This document shows, one piece after another, positions 39,339-49,683 of a DNA stretch of 64,000 nt (positions are counted from its first letter, which is position 1; the number at the start of each line of letters is the position of its first letter). Position numbers and translations under genes: made by a program. The DNA comes from Candidatus Lightella neohaematopini (GTDB lineage: Bacteria; Pseudomonadota; Gammaproteobacteria; Enterobacterales; Enterobacteriaceae): the NCBI GenBank assembly GCA_025728475.1, contig JAOBJN010000002.1, forward strand, positions 62,001-126,000, in the 5' to 3' direction. Under the pieces are notes generated by a model. It made no database searches, was not told the DNA's origin, and worked only from the letters and a program-made list of their open reading frames with translations.

Positions 39339-42203
39339 TTATTTTATATAGTTAGATATTGACAATTTTTGCTTTATTAAAGTTAATTTCGTTTTATTAT
39401 ATTTTTCTAGTTTGTTTTTTACATCATTTATAATTATTTTAGGTGCATATTTAATGAATTTGTTATTTAACAATTTTTGATTTAAAATATATATTTTTTT
39501 TTCCACTTTAACTAAGTAAGATTCAATTTTATTTAATCTAAAATATAATATTTTTTTATCTAAATTACTTAATGGTATAATCAACTTAATATTATTTATT
39601 TTTTCAAAAATATGAATATAATCACATTTTTTATTATTCTTTAGTATAGTAATTGAATCTAATTTAGCTATATTTTTAATAAGTTTAATATTATTTAGTA
39701 TTATTAACTCTTCTTCAATAGAAATATTACTAAGAATAATTTTTATTAATGTACTATTATTTATATTTATTTCTGATCTCATTTTTCTAACAGTATAAAT
39801 AATATTTTTTATTAAATTAATACTATTAATTATATTTATATTATCAATATTTTCACTATTTTTATAATTTGGAAATGATTGTAATATAATAGATTTATTA
39901 TTATCAAATTTTTTATTAATACATTGCCATATATATTCTGTAATAAATGGGATAATTGGATGAGTTAATAATAATATTTGTTTTAAAACTAATAGTAAGG
40001 TATTTTTAGTATATTTAATTTCTGATGATGAACCATATTTAATATTAACTTTTGCTAATTCAATATACCAATCACAGAATTGATGCCATATAAATGTGTA
40101 TAATATATTAACAGCTAAATCAAAACGATAATTGTTTAGTGCAGATTTAAAATTTTTTACTGTCTTATTTAATTCTATTAATATCCATTTATCTATCAAA
40201 GATAAAGAAGATAATTTATAATTACAAAAATTTTCACTATTTAATAATACAAATCTACTAACTTGCCATAATTTATTACAAAAATTATAATAACTAGATA
40301 TTTGATTAATATTATAATTAATATTTTTATGTGATGAAGACATAGCTGTTAAAGCAAAACGCAAAGCATCAGCACCATATGCATTAATTCCATTAGGAAA
40401 CTTGTTTTTGATATATTTTATAATATTTTTGACTATAGTAAAACCAGTTACTTGTTTAACACGTTCATAAATTAAATTCTTTAATGATATACCATCTATT
40501 ATATTTATAGGATCAATAATATTTCCTTTAGATTTTGACATTTTTTGTCCAAGTTCATCACATACTAATCCAGTAATATATACCGTTTTAAACGGTATAT
40601 TAATTGTACTACTATTATGATTTTTAACTAAGTGAGATGTTAACATAATCATTCTAGCAATCCAAAAAAATATTATATCAAAACCACTTATTACTAAATT
40701 GGTTGGATGAAACATCTTTAATAAGATTGTATTTTTTGGCCATCCTAATGATGCAAAAGTCCATAGTGAAGAAGAAAACCATGTATCTAATACATCATCA
40801 TCTTGATATAGTGTAACACTTTTATCTATATTATATAATAATCTTATTTCTTGTTCATTATTACCAACATATACATTATTTTTAATATCATACCAAGCTG
40901 GAATACGGTGACCCCACCATATTTGTCTTGAAATACACCAATCTTGTATATTTTTCATCCAATTAAAATATAAATTTTCATAATGTTTTGGAATAAATTT
41001 AATATATCCATCTTTAACAAGATTAATAGCTAATTTTGATAATTTACTAGTACGCATATACCACTGACTAGTTAGTAGTGGTTCAATAATTTCATTATTA
41101 CGATTATTATAAGAAGTAATTAATTTATGTAATTTAATACTATCTATTAAATTTAAATCCTGTAATTTATTTATAATAATATTACGAGCTTCAAATCTAT
41201 CTAATCCTTGTAAATAATAAGGTATATTATAAATATTTTTATTATCCACTAAACCGTACTTATTAAGTATTTCAGGTTTATTTAATATAGTACCATCTTT
41301 TGAAAATATATTAATTATTGATAAATTATGTTTTTTCCCAATTTTATAATCATTAAAATCATGTGCTGGAGTAATTTTTACACAACCAGTACCTTTTTTA
41401 ATATCTACATATTCGTCTGCTATAATTGGTAATTGTTTATTTAATATTGGTAATATAACATGTTTACCAATTAAATTTTGATAACGATTATCATAAGGAT
41501 TAACAGCAATTGCAACATCACCTAACATAGTTTCTGGACGTGTAGTTGCTATAACTAAATAATTTAGATTATTTATAGTAAGTTGATTATTAGCTAATGG
41601 ATATTTTAAATACCACATATTACCAATATGTTCTCGGTTAATTACTTCTAAATCAGAAATAGCAGTTTTTAATTTAAAATCCCAATTTACTAATTTTTTA
41701 CCTTTATATATTAAGTTATCATTATATAATTTTATAAATGCTGATTTTACAGAATATGACATACTATTATCTAAGGTAAATCGATTATTACCCCAATATA
41801 CAGAATTACCTAGTCTTTTGATTTGATAATTAATATAATCATTAAATTTATCTTTTATTTTCCATATTTCTTTAACAAAATCATCACGACTATAATTTGT
41901 TCTAATTTTATTATATTTACTCTTTAATATTTTTTCAGCTGTAATTTGCATAGCAATACCAGCATGATCAGTACCCATTTGCCACAAAGTATTTTTTCCT
42001 TGCATTTTATTGTACCTAATTAATATATCCATTAAAGTATACTGATAAGCATGACCAATATGTAATTTTCCTGTAATATTAGGAGGAGGTATAACAATAC
42101 AATAATTTTTTTTATTATTTTTGGTTGGTTTAAATAGATTATTTTTTTCCCAATATCTATATATTGATTGTTCTATATCTTTTGGATTATAATGATTATT
42201 CAT
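39339..42203 (-). CDS. valS: Valyl-tRNA synthetase
   Basis: It charges tRNA-Val. The 954 residues (E. coli 951) include HIGH at 48-51 and KMSKS in GQKMSKSKGN near residue 550. A complete CP1 editing domain is kept (TTRPETMLGD, KGTGCVKITPAHDFNDY), as are the anticodon-binding domain and the C-terminal coiled-coil. It is divergent from lptF. holC and pepA, between valS and lptF in E. coli, are gone. Confidence 0.98.
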   Translation of the reverse strand: MNNHYNPKDIEQSIYRYWEKNNLFKPTKNNKKNYCIVIPPPNITGKLHIGHAYQYTLMDILIRYNKMQGKNTLWQMGTDHAGIAMQITAEKILKSKYNKIRTNYSRDDFVKEIWKIKDKFNDYINYQIKRLGNSVYWGNNRFTLDNSMSYSVKSAFIKLYNDNLIYKGKKLVNWDFKLKTAISDLEVINREHIGNMWYLKYPLANNQLTINNLNYLVIATTRPETMLGDVAIAVNPYDNRYQNLIGKHVILPILNKQLPIIADEYVDIKKGTGCVKITPAHDFNDYKIGKKHNLSIINIFSKDGTILNKPEILNKYGLVDNKNIYNIPYYLQGLDRFEARNIIINKLQDLNLIDSIKLHKLITSYNNRNNEIIEPLLTSQWYMRTSKLSKLAINLVKDGYIKFIPKHYENLYFNWMKNIQDWCISRQIWWGHRIPAWYDIKNNVYVGNNEQEIRLLYNIDKSVTLYQDDDVLDTWFSSSLWTFASLGWPKNTILLKMFHPTNLVISGFDIIFFWIARMIMLTSHLVKNHNSSTINIPFKTVYITGLVCDELGQKMSKSKGNIIDPINIIDGISLKNLIYERVKQVTGFTIVKNIIKYIKNKFPNGINAYGADALRFALTAMSSSHKNINYNINQISSYYNFCNKLWQVSRFVLLNSENFCNYKLSSLSLIDKWILIELNKTVKNFKSALNNYRFDLAVNILYTFIWHQFCDWYIELAKVNIKYGSSSEIKYTKNTLLLVLKQILLLTHPIIPFITEYIWQCINKKFDNNKSIILQSFPNYKNSENIDNINIINSINLIKNIIYTVRKMRSEININNSTLIKIILSNISIEEELIILNNIKLIKNIAKLDSITILKNNKKCDYIHIFEKINNIKLIIPLSNLDKKILYFRLNKIESYLVKVEKKIYILNQKLLNNKFIKYAPKIIINDVKNKLEKYNKTKLTLIKQKLSISNYIK

Positions 42204-42352
42204 TAATTAATGTCCATAATTGTTAATATTATTAACTATCTATTATACTAGATTTTGTCATACAAAGCTAAAATATTTAAATTATAGTAGATTATCTAAG
42301 AATTATTAAATCTAAAACAAAATAATTTTAAATTATATCAAATATATTAATT

Positions 42353-43372
42353 ATGATTATTATTAAATATATCTTAAATAAGATATGTAAAATTCAAATT
42401 ATTATTATATTAATTTTAGTGTTACTATTTCTTTGTCATAAAGCAATGAGAATATTAAAATTAATTACTATTGGATATATTACTAAAAATTTAGCTATTA
42501 TTTTAATAATTTTAAAAATTCCTGAAATAATACAAATTATATTACCTATAAGTATTATAATAAGTATATTTATTACTATACAATATATTCATGATAGCAA
42601 TGAATTATTAGCCATGTATAGCTGTGGATATAATAAAAATATAATATATTTAACACTATTAATTATAAGTATTTTTATTATGATTTTTACTACTATTAAT
42701 AGTATGTGGATTGTGCCAATATCTAATAGATATTATTGTCAATTATTATTTGATAATAAACAAAATAATATTAATCAATTAGTATTAGGTAATTTATCTA
42801 ATAATATTAAAAATAATGATATTATTTTTAATAAAATATTAAATAATATATTTTTAATAAAAATTAAAAAAAATAAATACTATTTAATAAGCACTGGTAA
42901 TATTTGTAATTTTATTTATAAAAAAAAATATAAATTAATTATATTATTTAATGGTAATAATTATTATTATAATTTATTAAATCAAAATTTAGTAATAACA
43001 AAATTTAAAAGATATTATTTATTTTTTTGTATTAAAAACAAAAAATATAATCTATTACCTAATCAATTAGATTTAAAACAATTAATATTTAATGTTAATA
43101 ATCAAAATATAAATGAATTACATTGGAGATATAATTTAATATTATCCATACCATTATTTTATTTATTATCTACAACTATTTTAGTTAGTAATATTAAAAA
43201 AATATTAGGTATTTCACTTGTAATAGTACTATATATATTTTTTTTTATTATACAGTACTTATTACGTATTAATATAACTAATTATTCACATTTATTAATG
43301 TGGTTAGTTTATTTATTTTACTTAATTATTACAATATTAATTAAATATTTAACTAAAAATTTATCATTATGA
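42353..43372 (+). CDS. lptF: LPS export ABC transporter permease LptF
   Basis: LptF and LptG form the inner-membrane permease that, with LptB, extracts LPS. The 339 residues (E. coli 366) have three N-terminal helices with YILNKICK, a periplasmic beta-jellyroll region (about 130-235, very Asn/Lys rich) and three C-terminal helices. The stop overlaps lptG by 4 bases (ATGA). Sequence conservation is low, and identity rests on topology and the valS-lptF-lptG order. Confidence 0.9.
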   Translation: MIIIKYILNKICKIQIIIILILVLLFLCHKAMRILKLITIGYITKNLAIILIILKIPEIIQIILPISIIISIFITIQYIHDSNELLAMYSCGYNKNIIYLTLLIISIFIMIFTTINSMWIVPISNRYYCQLLFDNKQNNINQLVLGNLSNNIKNNDIIFNKILNNIFLIKIKKNKYYLISTGNICNFIYKKKYKLIILFNGNNYYYNLLNQNLVITKFKRYYLFFCIKNKKYNLLPNQLDLKQLIFNVNNQNINELHWRYNLILSIPLFYLLSTTILVSNIKKILGISLVIVLYIFFFIIQYLLRINITNYSHLLMWLVYLFYLIITILIKYLTKNLSL

Positions 43373-44430
43373 TTGATAGAATTAATAAATATACCAAATT
43401 ATTATTTGGTATATTAAATTTATATATCTTAAGAAATATTTTTATTTATACCACCCAAATTTTGGGTATTATAAGTTTATTATCTTGTATCAACAAATTA
43501 ATTGAAATATCAAATAAAATACATAACTATTCAGTAATTCATATTATATTAATGATTTTATTTAATATTATTAAAGATATAGAATTATTTCTACCGATAA
43601 TAATTTCTTTATCTGTATTATGTAGCATAATTTCATTAATAGTACAAAATGAATTAATAATAATCTTAACATTAAAAAAAAAATGTTATCAACTTACAAT
43701 ATTAATAATTAAAATTAGCATTATTACTTCAATATTTTTCTTATTGATTTTAGAAATTATTTTATCTTTTAATTATCTTTTATTTAATTTTAATGTGAAA
43801 AAAAATACTAATTATAATATTTATATTAAAAATAATAGAAAATCTATTTTAATAGATAATATTTATAATAATAAAATATTTAATATAAATATATTTTATA
43901 CTACAAATAATAATAGATTATATAATATATATTATGCTAGAATGGCAAAATTTGTTAAAAATTATTGGGTATTATATGATGTAAAACATTTAAAATTAGC
44001 AAAAACTATATCAAATAATTATATACCAATTTGTATATGGCATACTAATCTAACTCCATATGAATTATATATTTTTACTACAAATCCAGAATTATTATCT
44101 ATTAAACAATTATATCATCAAATTAATTTTTTAAAAAAAAATAATATGGACTATTACTACTACCAATTATATATGTGGAATAAACTATTATTACCCATTA
44201 ATATTGCTATTATTATATTTATTATAGCTTCAATAAGTTTTCGTAAATTAGATACATTATCTATAAAAAGTATAGTAATAAATAGTTTAACAGTAAATTT
44301 TTTATTTTACATTATACATCAGTTTATATTATATATAAGTTTTATTGTACATAAAATATTACCAATAGTATTGATATCACATTTAATAATATTAATATAC
44401 TGTATAAAAATAAATAAAAGTATACTATAA
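43369..44430 (+). CDS. lptG: LPS export ABC transporter permease LptG
   Basis: The second permease of the Lpt exporter, 353 residues (E. coli 360). It has the same six-helix plus periplasmic beta-domain layout, with the conserved coupling segment around ASISFRKLDT in the last third. It is translationally coupled to lptF. lptA and lptB are at 46816-48058, but no lptC is seen. Confidence 0.9.
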   Translation: MIDRINKYTKLLFGILNLYILRNIFIYTTQILGIISLLSCINKLIEISNKIHNYSVIHIILMILFNIIKDIELFLPIIISLSVLCSIISLIVQNELIIILTLKKKCYQLTILIIKISIITSIFFLLILEIILSFNYLLFNFNVKKNTNYNIYIKNNRKSILIDNIYNNKIFNINIFYTTNNNRLYNIYYARMAKFVKNYWVLYDVKHLKLAKTISNNYIPICIWHTNLTPYELYIFTTNPELLSIKQLYHQINFLKKNNMDYYYYQLYMWNKLLLPINIAIIIFIIASISFRKLDTLSIKSIVINSLTVNFLFYIIHQFILYISFIVHKILPIVLISHLIILIYCIKINKSIL

Positions 44431-44449
44431 TAAATATTCTTTTTTAGAT

Positions 44450-44532
44450 ACCGAAGTGGCGAAATTGGTAAACGCAGTTAACTCAAAATTAACCGTCTTA
44501 ATGACTTATCGGTTCAAATCCGATCTTCGGTA
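44450..44532 (+). tRNA. tRNA-Leu (anticodon CAA)
   Basis: An 83-base class II tRNA with acceptor ACCGAAG/CTTCGGT and discriminator A. The anticodon loop CTCAAAA gives CAA, and the variable arm is CGTCTTAATGACTT. It matches E. coli leuX, which lies in the same region beyond lptFG. Position 1-72 is A-T instead of the usual G-C. Confidence 0.95.
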
Positions 44533-44551
44533 ATTAATAAATATATATTAA

Positions 44552-44770
44552 TTAACGATTACGAAATATTATTCTACCTTTATTTATATCATAAGGAGTT
44601 AGTTCAACTATAACTTTATCTCCAGTAAGAATTCTGATGTAATTTTTGCGCATTTTACCAGAAATATGAGCAGTAACTATATGATTATTATCTAGTTTAA
44701 CTCTAAACATAGTATTTGGTAATGTATCTAATACAGTTCCCCACATTTCAATACTATTTTTTTTATTCAT
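44552..44770 (-). CDS. infA: Translation initiation factor IF-1
   Basis: IF-1 binds the ribosomal A site during initiation. At 72 residues it equals E. coli. The OB-fold sequence is strongly conserved ([35 protein letters not shown]). It starts 5 bases after trxB. In E. coli aat, cydC and cydD separate these two genes. Confidence 0.98.
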   Translation of the reverse strand: MNKKNSIEMWGTVLDTLPNTMFRVKLDNNHIVTAHISGKMRKNYIRILTGDKVIVELTPYDINKGRIIFRNR

Positions 44771-44775
44771 AATTA

Positions 44776-45714
44776 TTAACGATTATTTAAGTAATTTATA
44801 ACATCTAATGCAGCTATACAACCACTACCAGCAGCTACTATAGCTTGTTGATAATTACCATAGACTATATCACCAGCTGCAAAAATACCAGGTATAGAAG
44901 TTGAAGTCTTGTAACTTTTATTAAAATTTGTGTATATATAATTATTTTTTAATACTAGTTGATTATTGAATATATCTGTATTTGCAATATGACCTATTGC
45001 TAAAAATAAACCACTGATATTAATATTTATAATATTTTGATTTAGTATATTTTTAATCTTAACACCAGTTAAAACATGATTATTACCTAATATTTCCTGA
45101 ACAATGCTATTTTTATATAATATTATTTTATTATTTTTAACTAAACACATAATTTTATCTACTATTATAGGTTCTGCATTAAATTTATCTTTTCTATGTA
45201 TAATATATATTTTTTTAACAATACTTGATAGATACAAAGCTTCTTCCAATGCAGTATTACCACCACCGACAATAGCTACTATCTTATTTTTATAAAAGTT
45301 ACCATCACACAATGCACAAGTAGATATACCTTTATTTTCATAAGTTTTTTCTGATAATAAACCCAAACGACGAGCATATGTTCCAATAGCAATAATTATT
45401 ATATCACACTTATATACATAATTATTACTATATAAAATAAAAGGATTATTATTAAAATTAGTCTTTATAATATTATCATTGATAATATCTATTTTATATT
45501 GTTTAATTTGTTTAAATAATTTGTTCATTAAATTATAACCAGATATATTACATTCTCCAGGCCAATTTTCTATATTAATGGTATTAATTAATTGTCCACC
45601 AATATTATTACCAGTAATTAGTAATGGCTTTAAATTAGCACGAGCTGTATACATAGCAGCAGTATAACCAGCTGGACCAGAACCTAATATAATTAATTTA
45701 TTATACTTATACAT
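44776..45714 (-). CDS. trxB: Thioredoxin reductase
   Basis: An NADPH- and FAD-dependent enzyme reducing thioredoxin, and so probably driving the peroxiredoxin at 35137. The 312 residues (E. coli 321) have the FAD loop [10 protein letters not shown] at 11-20, the NADPH loop [14 protein letters not shown] and the C-terminal FAD motif AAGDI. The redox pair is C133 and C136 in CALC, where the usual motif is CATC. Confidence 0.97.
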   Translation of the reverse strand: MYKYNKLIILGSGPAGYTAAMYTARANLKPLLITGNNIGGQLINTINIENWPGECNISGYNLMNKLFKQIKQYKIDIINDNIIKTNFNNNPFILYSNNYVYKCDIIIIAIGTYARRLGLLSEKTYENKGISTCALCDGNFYKNKIVAIVGGGNTALEEALYLSSIVKKIYIIHRKDKFNAEPIIVDKIMCLVKNNKIILYKNSIVQEILGNNHVLTGVKIKNILNQNIININISGLFLAIGHIANTDIFNNQLVLKNNYIYTNFNKSYKTSTSIPGIFAAGDIVYGNYQQAIVAAGSGCIAALDVINYLNNR

Positions 45715-45927
45715 AAGATTTTTAAAAAAATTAATAATTTAATTAGTATTAATCATCTATTTTTATTTAGTATTTATTATAAACTATTTTTTATGAGAAA
45801 TTTTATAATTAATAAATTATATTAAATAATTAATTGATAATTAATTGATAATAAACTATTTATTTTAATTAAACACCTATATTAATAAAAATATTATTAA
45901 CTACTAAAATAGTATTGTAATTATTTA

Positions 45928-46116
45928 TTAATCGTAAATCGAATAATTTTTTTCAATTTCTTTAAGAGCAGTAACTGTACATTTATCATTTGTATTACTT
46001 AATATAGACATTCTTTCACTATTTTGTATATTTCTTGCTTTATTTGCAGCAATTAAAATTAAATCAAATACATTACCTACTTTTTCTACTGCTTTCTGTA
46101 CAGTTATTCTTGCCAT
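45928..46116 (-). CDS. rpoZ: RNA polymerase omega subunit, shortened
   Basis: Omega helps assemble RNA polymerase by binding beta-prime. The start is ATG 46116 ([12 protein letters not shown]) with GGGAG upstream, giving 62 residues against 91 in E. coli. The core ([23 protein letters not shown]) is present and the C-terminal tail is lost. Its 5' end overlaps gmk by 44 bases. spoT, which follows rpoZ in E. coli, is absent. Confidence 0.95.
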   Translation of the reverse strand: MARITVQKAVEKVGNVFDLILIAANKARNIQNSERMSILSNTNDKCTVTALKEIEKNYSIYD

Positions 46117-46729
46117 AAATACTCCCATTTAATAGAAAATTATTTTTTTGATATTTGGTTTTTAATTGTTCAACTAATATAATAGATCTTAATTGTTTTA
46201 GAGTTAGTTCAAACTTATCATTTATTATTAAGTAATTGTATTCTTTATAATGTCTTACATCATTATAAAATTGATTAATTCTATTTTTGATAACATGGAT
46301 ACTATCCTGACCTCTTAAATATAATCTATTATTTAATTCTCTTATAGATGGAGGAATTATAAATATACTACAAACGTTAGATAATTTATTTTTAACTTGT
46401 CTTGCTCCTTGCCAATCTATATTTAAAATTATACTAGTATTATTACTCATTAAGTTTTCTATACTTTTGTAAGTAGTACCATAGTAATTACCAAACACAA
46501 TAGCATATTCTAAAAAAAAATTTTTTTTAATCATTTCTTTAAATTCTTTTACTGAAACAAAAAAATAGTGTTCACCATGTTTTTCTCCTGCCCTTCTTTT
46601 TCTTGTTGTGTATGAAATTGATATTGTTATGTTTTTTAAAAATTTTTTATTAATAAAAGAATTGATTAAACTGGACTTTCCAGTTCCACTAGGAGCAGAA
46701 ATAATATATATTATACTGTAATTTAACAT
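46073..46729 (-). CDS. gmk: Guanylate kinase
   Basis: It phosphorylates GMP to GDP. The 218 residues (E. coli 207) show the P-loop [11 protein letters not shown] near residue 12, [22 protein letters not shown] and [10 protein letters not shown]. The last roughly 20 residues run into rpoZ in another frame and match no family sequence. A run of seven A on the coding strand (46143-46149) lies just before this tail. Confidence 0.95.
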   Translation of the reverse strand: MLNYSIIYIISAPSGTGKSSLINSFINKKFLKNITISISYTTRKRRAGEKHGEHYFFVSVKEFKEMIKKNFFLEYAIVFGNYYGTTYKSIENLMSNNTSIILNIDWQGARQVKNKLSNVCSIFIIPPSIRELNNRLYLRGQDSIHVIKNRINQFYNDVRHYKEYNYLIINDKFELTLKQLRSIILVEQLKTKYQKNNFLLNGSIYGKNNCTESSRKSR

Positions 46730-46815
46730 AATATATTAATATTAATTAGTAAAAATTATTAAACTAATATATTATACTTATGAAGTATAGTAGATTAATT
46801 TATTTTTTATTTTTA

Positions 46816-47538
46816 TTACACAAAATTATTTCCTAAATATAATAATTTTACCTTTTTATTAGATTTTATTTCTTTAGATGTACCATGAGCAATAACTTGA
46901 CCTTTATATAAAATATACGATTCATTACATAAATCAAGAATTTCTTTAGTATTATGATCAGTAATTATTATTCCTAAACCATCATTATTAAGTTGTTTAA
47001 TAATATTTTTTATATTTGATATTGATATTGGATCTATACCTAAAAATGGTTCATCAAATAATATAAATTTAGGATTAGTTGCTATAACACGAGCTATTTC
47101 TACTTTTCTACATTCACCTCCTGATAATGTATAACCAATATTATTAGTTAAATGTTCTATATTAAATCTTTTAATTAATGATAATACTAACTCATTCTTT
47201 TTTTTATATGATAAATGTTTTTTATTTTCTAATGCAATCATGATATTGTCAAAAACACTTAAACTACGAAAAATAGAAGTTTTCTGTGGTAAAAAATTAA
47301 TACCATAATGTACTCTTTTATATATAGAAAATTTATTTATATTAATATTATCAATTAATACATCTCCTTTATTACTTTTAACAACACCAATAATTATATA
47401 AAATATAGTAGTTTTACCAGAACCGTTAGGACCTAATATACCTATTATTTTTCTTGAATTAAAATATAAACTAATATTATTAATTATTATGGTATTATTA
47501 TATTTTTTACTAAGATTTTTTACAACTAGGTAACTCAT
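46816..47538 (-). CDS. lptB: LPS export ABC transporter ATPase LptB
   Basis: LptB powers LPS extraction through LptFG. The 240 residues (E. coli 241) have Walker A GPNGSGKT at 36-43, the Q-loop LPQKTSIFRSLSV, the signature LSGGECRKVEIAR, Walker B FILFDEPFLGIDP and the H-loop DHN. It lies 7 bases after lptA. rpoN and hpf, which follow in E. coli, are missing. Confidence 0.97.
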   Translation of the reverse strand: MSYLVVKNLSKKYNNTIIINNISLYFNSRKIIGILGPNGSGKTTIFYIIIGVVKSNKGDVLIDNININKFSIYKRVHYGINFLPQKTSIFRSLSVFDNIMIALENKKHLSYKKKNELVLSLIKRFNIEHLTNNIGYTLSGGECRKVEIARVIATNPKFILFDEPFLGIDPISISNIKNIIKQLNNDGLGIIITDHNTKEILDLCNESYILYKGQVIAHGTSKEIKSNKKVKLLYLGNNFV

Positions 47539-47545
47539 TTATTAT

Positions 47546-48058
47546 TTATATCTTAAAAAAAGATTTAATTAAAATACGTGTTTGTCTACTATCATTAAAT
47601 GATATTATTTGTTTCTTATTAATTATATATATTATGTACTTACCATAAATATGAATATTATTATAACAAATATTAACGTTATTTATTAAAAGAATAATAT
47701 CTTTATCTACGTTAAAATAAAATTGATTAGATTTACCTAATAAATTAATATTATTATTACATACTTTAATACATATTAATGGTTTTCCATATCCGTAAAT
47801 TATATTAGCAATATTACTATGATTAGTACTATTAATAATAGCTTTATTAGCATTAATTATTATATTAGAATACTTTATTTTGACGTTATTACTAAATCTA
47901 ATAGTATTATTAAATAAATTAATTATTTGTTTATCTGATGATATTAGAACATTATTTTTCGTAATTGCTAATACATTATAGCTAATAAATAAGATTAATA
48001 ATATATATAAGAAATTAATTATTTTTAGATAATTAAAATAAATAACAAAGTAATTCAT
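47546..48058 (-). CDS. lptA: LPS transport periplasmic protein LptA
   Basis: LptA forms the periplasmic bridge for LPS. The 170 residues (E. coli 185) start with a signal sequence (about residues 1-31, LITK boundary after VLA). An OstA-type beta-jellyroll follows: VLISSDKQIINLFNN, FSNNVKI, INANKAII and YGYGKPL. It stands directly upstream of lptB. The sequence is divergent but context is strong. Confidence 0.92.
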   Translation of the reverse strand: MNYFVIYFNYLKIINFLYILLILFISYNVLAITKNNVLISSDKQIINLFNNTIRFSNNVKIKYSNIIINANKAIINSTNHSNIANIIYGYGKPLICIKVCNNNINLLGKSNQFYFNVDKDIILLINNVNICYNNIHIYGKYIIYIINKKQIISFNDSRQTRILIKSFFKI

Positions 48059-48156
48059 TTATTTAATTATATTAACATATCTTTTATTATTAGATTAGTT
48101 AAGTTATTATATTTAATACTAATTAATCACACAACGTAATATCTAATATTATTAAA

Positions 48157-48702
48157 TTAATAAACTAATTTATTTTGTGAAATAAGTAATAAATCACACA
48201 CTTCTCTTACAGCTCCATTACCACCTACATAATTAGTTATATAATTAGCTACTTTAAATAAAGCTGGATGAGCATCAGATACAGCTACACTAAATTTTAC
48301 TAATTTCATAACAGGGATATCTATTAAATCATCACCAATATAAGCAGTATTATCAACAGTTAAATTTGTTTGATTTAATATTTCATATAATATTGGTACT
48401 TTATTTAATTTATTTTGATAAATGTACTTAATATTTAAAGTATTACAGTAATAATTAACTACTTTAGAATATCTACCACTAATTACTGCAACTTCTATAT
48501 TAAATTTTTTTAAACAAAAAATACCATAACTATCACGAACATTAAATGATCTTAATTCTTCACCATTATGATCAACATAAATAATATTATTAGTCATAAC
48601 ACCATCTATATCACAAACTAATAATTTAATATCTTTAGTAAGTTCTAATATTTGTTGTGTTATTAGACCTGTATCAGTATTTTTTAATTCTTTTTTATTC
48701 AT
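48157..48702 (-). CDS. kdsC: 3-deoxy-D-manno-octulosonate 8-phosphate phosphatase
   Basis: KdsC releases Kdo for LPS inner core synthesis. This HAD-family enzyme has 181 residues (E. coli 188) with DIDGVMT (nucleophile D31 and acid D33), VISGRYS, and the metal-binding IGDDLIDIPVM. It lies between kdsD and lptA. lptC, which sits in the kdsC-lptA interval of E. coli, does not fit in the 98-base gap. Confidence 0.96.
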   Translation of the reverse strand: MNKKELKNTDTGLITQQILELTKDIKLLVCDIDGVMTNNIIYVDHNGEELRSFNVRDSYGIFCLKKFNIEVAVISGRYSKVVNYYCNTLNIKYIYQNKLNKVPILYEILNQTNLTVDNTAYIGDDLIDIPVMKLVKFSVAVSDAHPALFKVANYITNYVGGNGAVREVCDLLLISQNKLVY

Positions 48703-48711
48703 TATTTTAAT

Positions 48712-49683
48712 TTATACAAAAACATCATATATATTAATTATACCAATTAATTTACAATTATCTATTACAATTAAATTTTTTATTCTATTTAATTTAATTA
48801 AATTGATAGCATTAATTAATGGTTGATTAGATTTAATACTAATTAAATTAGTTTTCATTATTGATGAAACTTTAGTTTGTTTTAAATTATTATTATTAAG
48901 TAAAAAATTTTTTATATCTTTATTTGTTACTATACCAACAACATTATTATCTTGACTACAAATAATTACTATACCTAAAAAATTATTTATTTTTTGCATT
49001 ACTTCATGTAGTGAACTATCACGATGCATTATCTTTAAATCTTTAATATTACGCATAACATCACTAACTTTAATTAAATTAGTATTTTTTATTGTACCTT
49101 CCGGATGTGATAAAATAAACTTATTTAAAGTAAATTTTTTTATTTTAGATAAAGTAATTGCTAAAGTATCACCAATTACTAACATAGCAGTAGTACTAGT
49201 AGTTGGTGCTAATCCAAATACACAAATTTCTTGTATAATATTAGTATAAATGTTGACTTGAGATATTTTACTAATAGTATTACCAATACTTCTTGTTATA
49301 CTAATAATATTTACCTTTAAATATTTTAATGCTGGAATTAAAACTAATAATTCTCTAGATTCTCCGGAATTAGATAATATTATAACAATATCATTACTAG
49401 ATATCATGCCTAAATCACCATGACCAGCATCATTAGGATGAATAAAGAATGATGGAGTACCAGTACTAGAAAAGGTAGCTGCTATTTTTTTAGCTATATG
49501 TCCAGATTTACCAACACCCATTGTTATTACTTTACCTGTACAATACAATATTAATTTACATGCATTATGAAAATTAATATCAATACATTTGTTTAGTTTT
49601 TTTAAACAATCTATTTCTTTTTTTAAAATAGATTTACCAATAGATATAAAGTCATAAGAAACTAATAATTTATTATAAGACAT
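48712..49683 (-). CDS. kdsD: D-arabinose 5-phosphate isomerase
   Basis: KdsD makes arabinose 5-phosphate, the precursor of Kdo. The 323 residues (E. coli 328) have an N-terminal SIS domain (GVGKSGHIAKKIAATFSSTG, HPNDAGHGDLGM, SNSGES) and two C-terminal CBS domains (from about residue 205). It starts the kdsD-kdsC-lptA-lptB run, and its 5' region is divergent from ibaG. The mla genes of E. coli are not between them. Confidence 0.97.
   Translation of the reverse strand: MSYNKLLVSYDFISIGKSILKKEIDCLKKLNKCIDINFHNACKLILYCTGKVITMGVGKSGHIAKKIAATFSSTGTPSFFIHPNDAGHGDLGMISSNDIVIILSNSGESRELLVLIPALKYLKVNIISITRSIGNTISKISQVNIYTNIIQEICVFGLAPTTSTTAMLVIGDTLAITLSKIKKFTLNKFILSHPEGTIKNTNLIKVSDVMRNIKDLKIMHRDSSLHEVMQKINNFLGIVIICSQDNNVVGIVTNKDIKNFLLNNNNLKQTKVSSIMKTNLISIKSNQPLINAINLIKLNRIKNLIVIDNCKLIGIINIYDVFV

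Noticed and set aside
45831..45852. Direct repeat TAATTGATAAT x2 between rpoZ and trxB
   Set aside because: It is a short two-copy AT-only repeat, expected by chance or slippage in such sequence. No partner elements suggest an origin or binding array.
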